Assembly (NCBI RefSeq): GCF_003254395.2
Contig: NC_037638.1
Coordinates: forward strand, 997,001 to 1,061,000
DNA: 64,000 nt
Direction: 5' to 3'
From: Apis mellifera
Lineage: Eukaryota; Arthropoda; Insecta; Hymenoptera; Apidae
Shown: one piece after another, positions 23,501 to 37,473 of the stretch
Layout of the letters: each line of letters opens with the position of its first letter
Numbering within the stretch: position 1 is the stretch's first letter
Notes under the pieces: generated by a model
Seen by the model: the letters and a program-made list of their open reading frames with translations, nothing else
Told to the model about the DNA's origin: nothing
Databases searched by the model: none
Made by a program: the position numbers and the translations under genes

Positions 23501-24119
23501 ACACATCGCACATGACGAATGAATGACTTCCGCATAATAATTTGTTGACCGTAAAGTGGAAAAACAGATTGCATTGACGGATACGCAAGTTTTATATGAA
23601 AAAACTTTTATTTGAAGATTTTTCCATTTGAATATAATTATCGATAATAACGATCACTAGTAATAAACTTAACTGTAGTAGAGAATTTTATTTTCATTGT
23701 TATATCTGCGTAATTCTATATTCTTACATAAAATGAAGTTGCAATTAACTAGTACCACAACTATTAGTTTTAGAAACAAGTTTTCTTAAAAATACACAAT
23801 CATCTTATTTAAAATGAATTTTGCACACAATTACTTTCACAGTAGCTTTGTTCCGTATTGATCACGGAATATTTATAAAACACGAGATCACTTGTCAGAA
23901 GGAAAAACACGAGATTCTATTCTTTGCCAAATGAAAAGCGTATTCGAAAACTTTTCTTCCCATAGAATAAATGACACGTTTTTTTTTTTTAAATAATTCT
24001 CTCTTCCTAACTCCAAAATCCGATCCCACGCGATTCGATGTCGAATATTAAACATCTCTACTTTTTCTGATATCAATCAATTTATTTCGAGAGGGGAAAA
24101 TACGCAGCAAGAACGCATC
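17581..24119. other. Gene-poor AT-rich region
   Basis: No protein family was recognised. Overlapping opposite-strand frames around 21834-22086 are open on both strands and match nothing I know. A GA run lies near 19900-19917. The direct repeat at 19118-19536 is listed separately. This may be intergenic, or a long intron of a gene whose exons lie elsewhere. Confidence 0.5.
19118..19536. repeat. Two-copy direct repeat, about 210 bp per copy
   Basis: Copy 1 starts at about 19118 and copy 2 at about 19334. Both begin with TTATTAACCATA-like sequence. They share GATTTTTGTGCAAAA, GGAAGAAATGTTATGAG and a long nearly identical tail ending in TTTCATCTTTTAAATAAAG. Copy 2 has a few small deletions relative to copy 1. 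It is noncoding and unrelated in sequence to the array at 16.4 kb. Confidence 0.8.
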
Positions 24120-24990
24120 GTACCGAAGCCATTGGAATTAAACGCGTTCAACGCGATCGATGTAATCGCATCTAATCGGATTCGCTTCGATTTTTTCGAT
24201 CTTACAAGGCCGCGCAAGTATTTCGTTGTCCGAACGAAATTGTCCGTTAAAAAGCTGCAGCGCCATCTGATCTCGCTTCAAGCGCGAGCCCGAACCCAGC
24301 GCCACGGTACGTGTACGGACAACTATCGGCTCGATATTGGCGAAATTTAGAGAAAAATATCCAGCCGCGAATTCGAATCGGTGACAGGCGATTACCACGT
24401 TATCTTCCATTATCGGTGCACGCGAGCTATAACCGCAGATATAATACACGCAGGTATACGATTATCTGTCACCGTAGAGTCCGCCATTTACCCAGCCGAG
24501 GCGGTTAATATTTTCGCAATCTGAGTCATAAGATGAGATCGCGCGTGATGAGGTGGGAAAATACTCCCCGTTTGTAAACGAGCGTGTCAGCTTACCGCTC
24601 GACAACGCTCGGCTTACCCTCCTCTTTCCAGTTGATCGCCGTTCGACGTTTCGCGTTTTCACGCATAACACGCGGCTGGTAATTTCATGCCGCGCCGCCA
24701 GAAAAACAGCGGGGTGTATGTGACGCGTATAAACGTTGCGAGGCGCAACGCGATCGTTCTCCATTATTCCTGCCTACACCTGTTCGAGCCGCGCCGCGCC
24801 GCGCCACGCGTGCAAGCCGCCGCCTCGCTTCGAGGAAAACGCGCCTCGATCGATGGAATTTGAATGTAACGGGAGACCCACGTTTACTTTTCACTTACGT
24901 TTCGATTACATTCGCTTCGTCCGGATGACTATTTCGCATTGTTTTCGCACGATGGAGGAAATCCCGCGAAGCGTTTAATCTTACGCTTTT
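24120..24990. other. CpG- and GC-rich island in AT-rich surroundings
   Basis: A roughly 900-bp block that is visibly GC-rich and dense in CpG, including a CGCCG-type run near 24790-24805. All frames are long because stop codons are rare in such sequence, and none resembles a known protein on either strand. It is most likely a promoter, an enhancer or an untranslated first exon of a distant gene. A TTTC run follows at about 24990-25012. Confidence 0.4.
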
Positions 24991-25403
24991 TTTTTCTTTC
25001 TTTCTTTCTTTCGTGAGAAGTTCACAATGGAATTCCATTTATCTCGTTCGACGGGAGAAGGGATGAATAAGAAAGATATTCTGCTTCGAAGTATATATTA
25101 AAATTAAATCATATTAAAGATGATGCGATATATTAGATTTAATTTCGAAGAATTTTGAACTCTTGTTAGTTTGATGATTTATATGATGACCATTATTATT
25201 AATCATATTTACGCGTGACTCACGATATCGATTAATACCGTTGATCGGTATTAAGTGTCGAGTTTGGAAAAAATTAGATCTCTTAGAAGATAGAAAGGAA
25301 TGTAAATATTTAAGGAAACTCCTATCCGACGATTTTCCCTAATAAGAGGAATTTTTATTCGATACCCTTGAGGCAACCTCTTTAAAGTTCACCACGTTGC
25401 TAC

Positions 25404-25437
25404 CACCAGAGTATAATCAATACTCTGCGCTCTGGTG
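25404..25437. repeat. Nested inverted repeat with two competing hairpins
   Basis: The outer arms CACCAGAG (25404-25411) and CTCTGGTG (25430-25437) are perfect complements. The inner arms CAGAGTAT (25407-25414) and ATACTCTG (25420-25427) are also perfect complements, so the left arm can pair with either partner. It lies at the start of a GC-richer patch. No function is claimed. Confidence 0.5.
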
Positions 25438-28400
25438 TACAGTTTGCCGCTGAGATCTACATTCCCTGCCAAACCCTCACCCTCACCAGGAGAGAGAGGA
25501 AAAGAGGGTATGCGCTCCGATGCGCAAAATCCGCGGCTGATACCGGAGTAATGATTTTTTATCACTTTCGATAGCTTTTCATCATTTTTCTTTTTTTTTT
25601 TTTGCGATTCTCAAATAATAATAATGGAAGAGATAATTACAGATAACAACACGTAACTCGTGTTACATCGTATCAATTAATTCGAAAAAAAAATAGATCG
25701 AAGATCAGAAAATTTTAATTTTGATTAAAATATATATATTTTTTTTTAAGGATAAATTGAACGTTTAAAAAAATTTTTGAAAGAAAATATAAAATAATAA
25801 GTGGACAAGTTTTTACAACTTATATCGTCTTCGACTATTCAGTTCGAGTAAACAGATGGGCAAGGTAAAAATTAACTGCTTTAAGTGGAACACGCTTATA
25901 GTGGTCAGACGTCAGTTGGTAAAAATTATAATCACCATTATTAGGCTTGTATCGCCAACACGAGCTAGAAATTCACGGTAAAAAAAGTAAACTACTTAAT
26001 GACAAGCTGTAGCTTACAAGTTACAACACTTGAAAAAAGAATTTTTTTTTTTAGAGAAATTTAAGAAAATACGTGTTAAATGAACGACACGCAAAAGAGG
26101 AGAAGTATTTTTAAAATTTTTTCGTGCGATTATTTAAACTAAAATATCTTCTAATAACCGAATATTATTTATTAAAAGTTGATTTTCTTTTTTTTAAATA
26201 ATTAAATAACAGTTTTTTTTCTCCTACGCGAAGAATTTCATTATAATGAACTGATTCCATCGAAAGGAATTTTAGACATAAGAAATCACTTTGCTTCCAT
26301 GCAATTTCCTCACTATTTGAAAACATGTATCGATTATCCCCATGATTCTAAGTACTCGCATTCGGTGTATCTTGTTTCTTTCACGTTATCAATTTTGCGA
26401 AACAATGACTTCACACGTAAAATAATTTCTTGGTAACCCATTCGAGACCCATAGCCGTGTGGAAAAACGAAATTTAAATCCAAAGTTCAAAAATAAAACT
26501 GTACATATCTTGATTCGTGCTAATATAATATATTAATGAAAAATAAAATATTAAATCTATTTCTAAACGAGTACACAATTTACGTAGAATAATTTTTGAT
26601 AATCTTTTGAACAATTTGATTCGATTTACGAATTTAAATTTAATTTTACCTCTCATCGATATCCACTAGATAGACTTAGACCCAGCGTGCTAGAATTTTT
26701 CAACAAATACTTTCATTTTATCTCACATTGTTAATTAAGTCCGTTCAACATTTGTATATATATATATATATATGTTAGAACGAAATTTATAACCACAAAC
26801 CGCCTGACAAAGAACTTGTTTAACGACCGAGCGTTCCAAATACAGAAAGTAAACTTGTGGAATACTCACGGCAATTTGCCGTTGTAATCTTTCAAAACGC
26901 CTAGCCGAAAAGAAAACATTGTAAACGCGATTAAAAAATGATTGCGAGAATAATTATCGATAATTAAACCATCGGTGTTTCCACAGCCGATGATAATTGT
27001 GAGGCAAAAATAATCCCAAGGAAGTCAAATATGTTTTTATACTCAAACAAGATTCCTTCGTTTTTATCGAATATTCGAATCGGAAATAACGTATGAATTT
27101 AAAATTTTTATCATTTTTTATTACTCAAAACTGAAAATATTTCGATGTATCTATTTTTGAAAAATAAAAAAAAAATGCTATTTTCTGATCAAAGAAGACA
27201 AAAGGGAAGATATGATATGCTTTTTTCTACGATCTAATTTTACGATCTAATTTTAATTCACGCGTTTAAAAATAATCTCTTTCTTTCGAGTTTACTCAAA
27301 GATGAAAGTGCAATATCAGTCTCTCTTTTTTACAATCTTAAACGTCCAAATATTGTATTCATCGAATATTCACGCGTAGTTTTATCGTCACTCGTTTATC
27401 AAAGGCGTCTATCTAGGATTTTTATCATCCTAGCGTTTGCGTCAATAATTTTAACCAACTATGCTGTAAAACTTATTTGGCTAAATTCGATTCATTATCG
27501 ACATTCATCTGTCTGTACTTCAAAAGGGCACTTGAAAATTGGCTGGCTTAAAATTTACGAGTAAAATTCTCTGCACGAGATATTAATATAACAATTACAC
27601 GTGATTCATTAAATCATAAAATGGATTTTTTAATAACTCTTCTCAATTTTGATAACAGCGTTTATTTAAATTATAAAAATTTTATTTCGTCGAAATAATC
27701 ACGTCTTTATTCAATTTTTCAAAAGATAATTTGGATTCACCATTTCTGTTCCGTTCACCGATTCTTTAAGCTCGACAAGTATGGTACATTTATAGATTCA
27801 CTGTATAAATATAACGCGCAAAAATCAAACGTGTAAAATGTTTCTCTTTATTCTTTTTAAAAATGAATAAAAATAGAATAGAATAGAATTATCAAAATCG
27901 AGAGAAGTCGTTAAATTAAGATGATCGGTCAAAAAAAAGATTATGATTTCTTTCTTTTTTTTTGCAAGGATATTTTTAAAAAGAAAAAAAGGAGAGAGAA
28001 AAAAATAAAAAAAATAAAAAGAAAGGAAAGAAGAGTATCCATCTGAAAGCGTTTTTAAACAGATAGAAGGGACAACACTGATGTGAACACATTCCACCAC
28101 TAATTACCTTCTTGTATAAACAGCAACTGCGATATGCACACGCCCTTATCGGTACAAATTCCAGAGGAAAGAATGCTTCTTGCAGGCACAGGCGAAGAAA
28201 CGTGCACCTTCGTTTTATTTCTTGAGAATCACGCGCATTATTCCATAAAATATTTTCTAATCGATCGATCTCTTCCTCTCCCGATATCTTTTATCCACTG
28301 GCTGTACGCGATTTCAATCATCCAGGAAGAAATAACAGGAAGATTTGCTCTCCAAATCGTTTTATTTCTTATTTTTTCCCTTTCTTTTTTCTTTCTCTTT

Positions 28401-31400
28401 TTTTTCTCTTTCTCTTTACTCGACAAAAGTCTGTTCGAAGTGATGTTCAACACCGTCGCGATATTTCGAAGGATAACGGTTTGGTTATGGCGACCGTTCT
28501 TCGATTCGAAGACGAGAAGAAACAAGGATCAAATAATATATATGTATATATATGTGTATATGCACCGGATAATGCACCTTTCGGGAAATGTATATTGTTC
28601 AATGTGGTGCAAGCTTTTTTTTCCAAGGTGAGAACATAATACCGTGCGTCTTGGCCGATGACCAAGCCTGCAATGAACATATAATTCGCACGAAGAAACC
28701 GATGCCCCGGCCACCAGACGTATCATTGGCTATACATAGCACGCGTCGCGACGCGCAGACGCCGGGCATCTCTGCCCTTTCGCTATAGTCCGATAAACAA
28801 TTTCACGGTTTTCGTGTCCGCCGACCTTTGCCTCCGATGTGTATGCAAATTTTCTTTGCATTCTTTGTCCCACAGAATGGAAAGTAACGGATCAGTTTGT
28901 TTTCAAGATTTTTGTTTCTCATTCCACGTGCTCGGGGAACGACGAAGAGGCAATTCTTTTATCTCGGTTAATTTTTAAGAAAGAACTTTGGAACGTGCGA
29001 GATTGAGGATTAGAACGGTCGAAATCTCGACACTGTTTGAAATTCTTCAAGAAACTTTTTCCCCTATTTCTTGGTTTGGAAAAGAAAAGACGAACAAAAA
29101 AAGATGATTGTTGTGAGTTTGACGAAGAGTTTTGTAGAAGTTTGTAAATTTTGCGAATCTAAAAGCCAAGTCTTAATTAAAAACTAACCTCAAAATAAAT
29201 TTTAGGAAGATCTTTTTTTTACAACATCGGGATATCAATAGAAACCTGGATTTTATCTTCTAATTAATTATTTAAACTTATTATTAGTAATGGAATATTT
29301 GTAAAATATATGGAAAAACTGACACAAAATGCTCTGTCTAATTTATTGGATAGATTTCGGTAATTATATCATTTACTTTTAAATGAATAATGTCAAATAT
29401 TGTTTTTGTAGAAAGAATTTTAGGATAAAAATTCGAGAAAAAATTTAAATAAAATAAGCGATTAAAACTGTAATAAGAGATAAAATAGAAATTAATGAAT
29501 GGGCTCCAAAAGAGAAAAAGTTCTTTGTTTCTTTTTCGAGGTGTTAATGACCCAGATAAATGCCAGTCACTTCTCGAAGATAGAGAATTCGTAGAATTTA
29601 TAGAATTTCTAGTGTTGATTTAATCTTTTTGCCCTAATATTTTTCAAACGATTCGAGAGACAGTGACGTTTGATATGGCAAACTCTTTAGAATTTCATTA
29701 GGCAAACGATGTATAGATGAAACGATTAGATTAATTCTTAATATCAATTGTTTCACCAAAAATGGGGGCAGAAATTTGCGTTGAATCGATTCCTTGAGTT
29801 GTTGACCTTTAACCTTGCGCCATTGCACCTATGTAATATTAGAGTCAATGCACCTTTGTCAATGGAACGTGAAACGCTTATCGTAAAAAGATGTATCAAT
29901 AATTACTTTGAGCTGCGTTGAAAGCGTTTCGTTATTTCGTTAATAGGTTTGTTTTCATAAAATGCACGATTTTATGAACTTTTTTTAAGCTTTTATACAA
30001 AGCTGTATAAAATGTATTTATTTGTTTTTATTGAAAAACAACAAAAACAGCAAAAAAAAAAAGTAAAATGTAATAAACAAACAAAAGAGAATTTTGTTTT
30101 ATTTTTGTAAAATTAAATGTTTCTTAATAGTAATGTGTGATATCATTAAAAAAATATGACCTGAAATATGCAGTCATCAAAATACAAATGGAGAATAGTG
30201 AAAGAAGAGAAGGAACAGATACTTGTATGCAAAGGAATTGATAAAGGTGAACAACTTCTCAGACTTCCTTATGATTCACTCTGTGTATTGCATAGTTGAA
30301 GAATTTAATAATTTCCCATGAAAGTTTAAACTGAATTTTTAACTTTCTTGTCCATATTATATATTTGTTCAGGTATTTATTGAAAATAAATATAGAAAAT
30401 AAATTTATTGAAGATTTATAAATAAGATAGAAAAAAAAGATTGTTAACTACGAATATCTTAAATTATAGTAATAATATATATAATATTATTTTTCGTATC
30501 ACTATTTAAATAAATTTGAAAGCATGTGTCCATATAACTATCATTATTTTCCTTTAGAATATAAAGTACAAGAGCAAAGTACAAATTTGTCATTGATATT
30601 ATTATTTATTCGACTTATATAAAATTTGATAAACATTGATTATTTTTATTTTCCTATTTATTATTTAATAAACTTTAATCAATTTTTAATTTTATAAATA
30701 AATAAAACTTACATTTATAAAATATTGAATTTATTTTTGAAATGTTGTAATATATGAATTCTCTATGGAAACATATGTTTTTAATCATACTCTTTAAAAA
30801 AGATTGACTCATGTTCTATTATAAGTGAGTGTATACTTTACTCATAAAACGTAATAATTTGTTTTGTTATTATTTTTTATATAAAATAATTTTTTTATAT
30901 ACATAATCATGTAACTTATATACATAATTATGTAACTTTTTCTCTGTATCTATGTAATAAATTTTAAATAAATAGATTTTATTTTTCAATATAATTTTAT
31001 ATTAATACAAGAGATTAGAATCAACTTGTTGCTCTTTTCCTTTTCGTTCAAGACAATTTAAAATAAACTCCAACATTTTTAAGCTATCGAATTCACGTAG
31101 AATGTCGTATTAAGGTCAAAAGCTTAAGGGAGATCCCTATGTTCTGACGAACTATTTCTGCCTTCCGCTTCACTGTAGGTGCTATCGACCCTGGACAACT
31201 TCTAAACCCGGGATCTTGTACCTTGACCTAATTTTACCAGACTCTAACGTCCGCGTAGAATCGATACACATTTTTACATCTTCACGATACGATGTTCGAT
31301 AAAAAAACAATAATTTTTATCAATTAATTTATCGATAGACAATATTAAAATTTATAGAGAATCACAGTAAAGAATAACAATTATTATAAATAGAATAAAT

Positions 31401-31666
31401 CTAGATTAGAATTAAATTAAAATAAAATATAATTAGTAGTATTATATTTTGAAGCGAAATTTTCTTTTATTTATTATTTCTAATTTCTAAGATAATAAAT
31501 AATCGAAAGTTTTAATATTTGAAAATAAATTTTAAATTTTTGTCTTTGTATTAATTGTATATAATATTTTATATTTTTGTTATATTATATAATTGTAATA
31601 TTTTATATATTTCTAATATGTTACTCTCAATTCCTTTTACAACACGAGTTTCTACTTCTAAATTAT

Positions 31667-31795
31667 AATATTTTGCAATACGATCTGATAATTTCATGTC
31701 TTAATATATTGTTACATGAGTTCTCAATTGTAAATCCTAATATTTTGCAATATGAGCTTGCGGTTTAAAAATCCAATGTTTTGCAATGTGAGCTG
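31667..31795. repeat. Three imperfect short repeats around TTTTGCAAT(A/G)(T/C)GA
   Basis: The core AATATTTTGCAATACGATCT starts at about 31667, AATATTTTGCAATATGAGCT at about 31739 and AATGTTTTGCAATGTGAGCT at about 31775. Spacing is irregular (72 and 36 bp). It is noncoding and small. Confidence 0.5.
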
Positions 31796-33354
31796 ATTTG
31801 TATTCGATGATAAAGAATTCATTGTATCCGAGCTTCGTAAGTAGTGAAGCATCCAAAATGGTCAGACAGGAAGATATCATTATCGTAAACAAAAAGCATG
31901 GTATAATAATTACTTGCTTATCTTAGAAAAATATTAATAATTATATAAATAATTATTTTTTTATTATTATTAAAATAATTTTGATTTAAATAATAAAAAA
32001 CTTTAAAATTGCTGAAAATGAGAATAAATTAAACATATTTTCATTATCATGTAATTTAATATATAAAAATATTTTTTCTTGTTGAAAAATCATTGTATCA
32101 AAATTATTAATTCAGAATTTTATGAAAAATAAGAAATATATTTAATATCTTAAATTATTATGAAATGTAATTTATTTAAGAATTCTAATAAAAAATAAAT
32201 ATCTTTAATCATGAAAAATAATGAAAATTATAATCTCAATCTTTTACTAGATTTTTTCTTATATATATTTCATCATTTATCAAATTTTAATTATAAGAAA
32301 TTTAAAATATAATTTTTAAATTAAATATAATTTTTTCACAATTTATTCTAAAAAATAAATATTATTTATTTGCAATTATAAAATATTTTTTCTCCATATA
32401 TTTGATCAAATTTTCACTTAAATTTAATTCCTTTAAATACCTTTAAATTCAAGTTAAAACTTCAACCCTGTATAAATCAAATAATGTTCTTTTTTCGATA
32501 CAATTTAGCTTTGCTTTTATCAATGAATTTTAAATGAAATGATTCCTCTTTTCTAAAATGTATCCAAATCATTTTATAAATATTTATTCATTGATACTTC
32601 TTATTGAAAAAAGATAATTTTAACATGAATCACTAAGTTTATTAGTCTGGTTCTCTTTTACATATTAAACATATTTCTTTAAAATATATTTTCTAATGAA
32701 ATCAAATTAATTATCGATAGCATTACTAATTGTCCAAAATAATAATTGTAAAATAATAACAAAAATGAATTAATGTGAATTAATCTAGAAATATATTCGT
32801 TTTCGTTAATTATTATCTTCTAAATATTTAAGATTATTTTTTAATTTTGAACCATCACTTTATATATTTATTTTATATATATTATATATTTTTTATATAT
32901 TTATTTTATATTATATTTTATATATTAATATAAAATATATATTAATAAACTGATGGCAAAACTAAATGCTGAAATAAAACTAAATCAAAAATACAATTTT
33001 TGTATTTTTTGTCGATTTTTTTAGTTTTATTTTAATTTTTATTTTAATTGATCTTTTAAATTTTTAATATAGAATTAAACTTATATCTAAATATTGAAAA
33101 GAATACTTTTTTTCTACTAATTGACTTTATCAGCATTGATAATTGAATTAAATATAATTTTTAAATTTATCATTTTAAATGATAGAGACATATTATTTAA
33201 TATTTTTGCATAATTAATATTTCAGAATAAGAAATATAAAATTCTATAAGAAAGATTGTTATTATTTATTTTATATTTTATTTGTATTTATAACAGAATT
33301 TGTACTAATAAATACATATGTAAGTATAAATGTATACTTTGAGTAATAATGTAC

Positions 33355-33402
33355 ATACACACACACATAACACGCACGCACGCATGCACGCACGCACGCA
33401 CA
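33355..33402. repeat. CA / CACG microsatellite
   Basis: A short CA run passes into repeated CGCA/CGCATGCA tetranucleotides. It is a compound microsatellite and is GC-richer than its surroundings. Confidence 0.9.
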
Positions 33403-34816
33403 TTTCCTTTTTATCTTTAATGAAGTCATAATGAATATTAAAATTGATGTATATTTATAAATCTCTACAATTTTTTTATAATATAATTTCTTAATATTAT
33501 CTTAAAATAATTTAAATCGTTGAAAATCTTTCAATCTATTTAATTCTTTAATATTTCATTGTAATTGTCAAATGCTGACCTCTAGTGTCGACAAGTTATG
33601 CAAAGAAAATAACATATCTTTTAATATTTGTCAAATATGGTACATAAAAGTTTAAATATTGTTTAAAATATTTATTTATGATTTAATCGAGACTAAAAAA
33701 CTGTAATCTGGTTTCTATCATACGTTACTTTTATAGAAATTTTTATTTTTCTCAGAAGAAAGGATTCAACAAAAACATAACCTTATATATGATATATGAT
33801 CAACAATGGTAATATGTTTTTATTATTTTTTATAACAAGTTTTCTATTTAGAAATATATTAAAAATTAAATTACTTATAATATATTGATTCGTAATTTTA
33901 TTTTCTTTTATCCGAAAATTCATTTTACGATGCTTTTCATTTCGTGTAAACCAATTTAAAAAATTGCACAATTATGTAAGTCGGCAAGATGTATATTTCA
34001 CTATTTTGCTTAAATATATACATTGATTTATTTATTAAATTGAAATAAATTAAAGACACTTTTGAACTATCACTTTATATATATTTTATATACTAATATA
34101 AAACATATGCTGTACCATTTATCAAGTGGCATTTAGTATTTAACAATGGATGGTAACCAAGTAATGGGGAGAAAAACGATAAAACTTATTATAGGTACAT
34201 TCTTATAGTGAATATCAAATTGAAAGATTATTGTGTAAACTTTTTTCACATGAAATTCAAGAACTGTGTTTCTGAATTTTTATATAAACAAATGTATTTA
34301 TTTGTCAAGGGTTATATCCAACCCTCATTTCTACATTTTTTATACAGAAATGTATAACATTTCTCTATCATTATTCAACATACAAATATTTTTCTCTTTT
34401 CTTCAATTTTCAGGTAAATGTAATTAAAAATCTATTTTTAGTCAAAACTAGATGTTATATATAACCTCATTTATATATCTTATCAAAAAAATATAAATAA
34501 ACGCTTCATATTATATGTTAATTATATAATTATAATAATTAATTTATTTTTTTTTATAAAATATGAATTTCTTTTAAAAACATGTATATCTTTAAATTTA
34601 TGTTTTAATCTTTTTTCCTTTAGATTTTGCATATTTGTATATCAATTAAATTAATAATTTTTTTTATTAATATTTATATTTAAAAATAAAGTATAAATAT
34701 ATAATAAAACTTTAAAAAAATTAAAATTATTAATTTATATCAAGTTTATTCTTATTTGATTTTTTATAGGTGATTAACTTTAATTTTTTTCAAAAAACGT
34801 AAAAAAAGAAAATATT

Positions 34817-37473
34817 ATGAAGAATTTAACAACAAAACAATTACAAAGAATAGAAAAAAAGAAAAAGAAAATGGCTGCACTTCTGGAAATAACTAAATTA
34901 AATGATAAAGATAGAAAAGCTAAAATGCATGTTCTTAAAAAAACTGTTAGTATATTTATTTAAATCGTATTACTTTTATTGTAATTCCATATTATAAATA
35001 TTATTTCAGTCTACAGAAGCTGATCAGTCAAATGATACAGACAACAGTGATGTTTCCATGGAGGAAAATGTCAAACGTAAACGTCCATGTGATGAAGATT
35101 TGAAAGAAACATTTCTAGAACATTCTATTAAAAAGAAAAATATAGAAGGTACTGAAGAGTCAGATACACTTGCTAACAAAAAGCCTAGGTTTGTAAATGA
35201 TAATATATTTATATTAATATTAATATGATATAAAAATATATATTGCATTTGTTTAATAATATAGATTAAGCGGAGATGACTATTTAAAATTGAAACACGA
35301 ATTACGAGAACGTAAAAAGCAACTTACAAAAATACCTCGATTTCAATTAAAAGCAGTTGGTGAAAGTGCTAGTTTAAGTATTAATGTTAAAAGTGAAAAT
35401 AGAATTCCTATTTTTCTTAGTGATGTGCAACATTTATTGTTGTATTCATTACATGGTCATCATTCACCATATGTACCAACAAGATGGTGTCAACTTGAAA
35501 AATATAATAAGGTAATTATATATTGAAAAATTATTTGAGATATCATTACTTATTGACAAATTTTTAAAAAGGTCACACATACTGTGGTCTTTGTTGTTGA
35601 AGGACTTTCTTTATATCATTTTATGGCTTATGAAAACATGTTTCCTTATATAACATCAAAATTGGAACATCGTGTAGAAATTGTAACACCTACAGCATAT
35701 GGAGGATCAGTAATAGAGGATCTTGCAGCTGTTCCTATAACTGGAATACAAAGCGATAAATTAATTAAACGTATATGCATTTTAAAGTATTTATTTTATT
35801 ATATCACAATAAAAAATTATCAAATAAATAATATATTTTAAAATTATTCACAGAATATGGATCATTAGAAGCTGCATTACAAAGTAACAGTGATGTAATA
35901 AAATTATTACGGACTGTTTTTCCGATGTATGAAAATTTATCAACGAATGCTGAAAAGTTTAAAACAGGATCTGAACTACCTCCTACAGATAAATTTCCTC
36001 GTACACAATTACTCTTATCATTATGTCAAATGGTAGAAGAAAATTATCCTGTTCCATTGAAAGGAGAATTAGCAAAAAAGTAATAATAATAGAAATATTA
36101 TGAATATCATGAATATTATTGATTATGAATTATTGAAATTTAATAAATAATTTTCTAATATTTAGGTATGAAAATTATATAATGACAAAAGATGTTTATG
36201 TAGAAGTTAATGCAAAATCACCAATGTTTGGTTTAGATTGTGAAATGTGTAAAACGACTACTGGAGAATTGGAATTAACAAGAATATCTCTTGTGGATGA
36301 AAGTATGAAAGTAAGTTCAATTTTACAATTATTATAAAGAGGGTATACAAATTCTATTAAATTCTATCGCAGATTATTTATAATACTCTGGTAAAGCCGG
36401 ATAATCCTATAACAGACTATCTCACACGCTTCAGCGGTATAACAAAAAATATGTTGGATGGTGTTACAACTACATTATCAGATGTTCAACAAACATTGCG
36501 AAAATTACTACCTACAGATGCAATTCTTGTAGGACAAAGCTTAAATTCTGACCTTCATACGTTAAAAATGATGCATCCATATATTATCGATACATCCGTA
36601 ATATTTAACATTACTGGTGACAGGTAATGTTCTTTTGTTTTTGTATTATAATTTATTATACAAAATATTTTCAAATATATGTTATAGTAAATATTTTAAT
36701 ATTCAATTATAGATATAGAAAAACGAAATTACAAACTTTAGTAAAAGAATTCCTTGGTGAAAGAATACAAGAAAATAAATCTGGTCATTGTCCTACTGAA
36801 GATTCACAGGCTTCTATGAAATTAGTACAATTAAAGTTAGCAAATAGTTTGGATTATGGAGATGCTGTGTTACTTGGTCAATGCAATATGAATGTATTAA
36901 AAATGGAAGCAGAAAAGAGAACGAATGATCAACATTCATTTAAAACTGAAATACGGAAATATGCTACGTCAATCTTCAAACATGTAACAAAAGATAAAAA
37001 ATCTGCTGCCATTGTGGGTATTGGGGAAGTTATGAATGAATATTCTAAATATTTAACTTGTTCTCTCAATATTATGGATGATGAAAATTTCAATGAAAAC
37101 GATCAAGTATGTTTTTTTGCTTTAAGATTAAATTTTATTTATCGGTAATTATTATATTATATATTACTATTATTTATAGGTACGTCTTGTAATAGCAGAT
37201 AATGATAAACAAGCTGTACTTCGAGCTTCACAGATAGCCATGGAACATGCCTTTACTTTGTGTCATATTAGAATAAATCAAGAGAAATTAAAATATGATC
37301 AAATAGAAAAGACTTTTCGCACTGTAAATAAATGGGTACATAAATTATGGCAACATATGGCAGTGAATGGTTTAGCTTGCGTTATATTTCCAGGAGAAAA
37401 TAACGCAGCAAATGGTGCTTGTTTTTTGAATTTGAAAAAAGAAATATCTGAAGATTGTATAGTAGGTGCTTGA
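34817..37473 (+). CDS. REXO5: REXO5-type RNA exonuclease, nine coding exons, complete
   Basis: Exons joined by hand: 34817-34945, 35010-35188, 35265-35511, 35572-35770, 35854-36079, 36166-36310, 36373-36623, 36713-37106 and 37180-37473, in phase throughout, giving 687 residues. The N-terminus is Lys-rich. A conserved region from about residue 110 (IPIFLSDVQHLLLYSLHGHH) precedes the DEDDh exonuclease domain (about residues 340-500). Catalytic motifs are visible: FGLDCEMCKT (Exo I), LVGQSLNSDLHTLK (Exo II) and the HCPTEDSQASMKL block (Exo III, with His and Asp). The C-terminal 180 residues match the weak RNA-binding part of the family. The Drosophila orthologue trims 3' ends of snoRNAs and 5S/28S rRNA in the nucleolus. 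One donor (exon 1, GTTAGT) is non-consensus but splice-competent in form. AATAAA lies at 37475-37480 and 37646-37651. CpG-poor. Confidence 0.93.

Larger units (their letters stand above)
24991..34816. other. Ten kilobases with no recognisable gene
   Basis: Mostly AT-rich. GC-richer patches occur at 25380-25550, 28590-28860 and 31090-31260; each could be a regulatory element or noncoding exon. The plus-strand frame 28134-28631 is a patchwork of hydrophobic and poly-Phe sequence with no family resemblance and is not called. Simple repeats: a TA run near 26755-26773 and the CACG array at 33355-33402. Three imperfect copies of an AATATTTTGCAATATGAGCT-like sequence lie at 31667-31795. Confidence 0.45.

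Noticed and set aside
24132..24978. Several overlapping frames on both strands in the GC-rich island
   Set aside because: Stop codons are rare in this composition. No frame is favoured and no splice-bounded exon with homology was seen.
28134..28631. 165-codon plus-strand frame
   Set aside because: Composition changes along its length, it contains a poly-Phe/Leu stretch from a T-rich tract, the opposite strand is equally open, and no family is recognisable.
31860..31920. Short frame beginning MVRQEDIIIVNKK as a possible first exon
   Set aside because: Too short, no recognisable homology, and no partner exon could be joined in phase.
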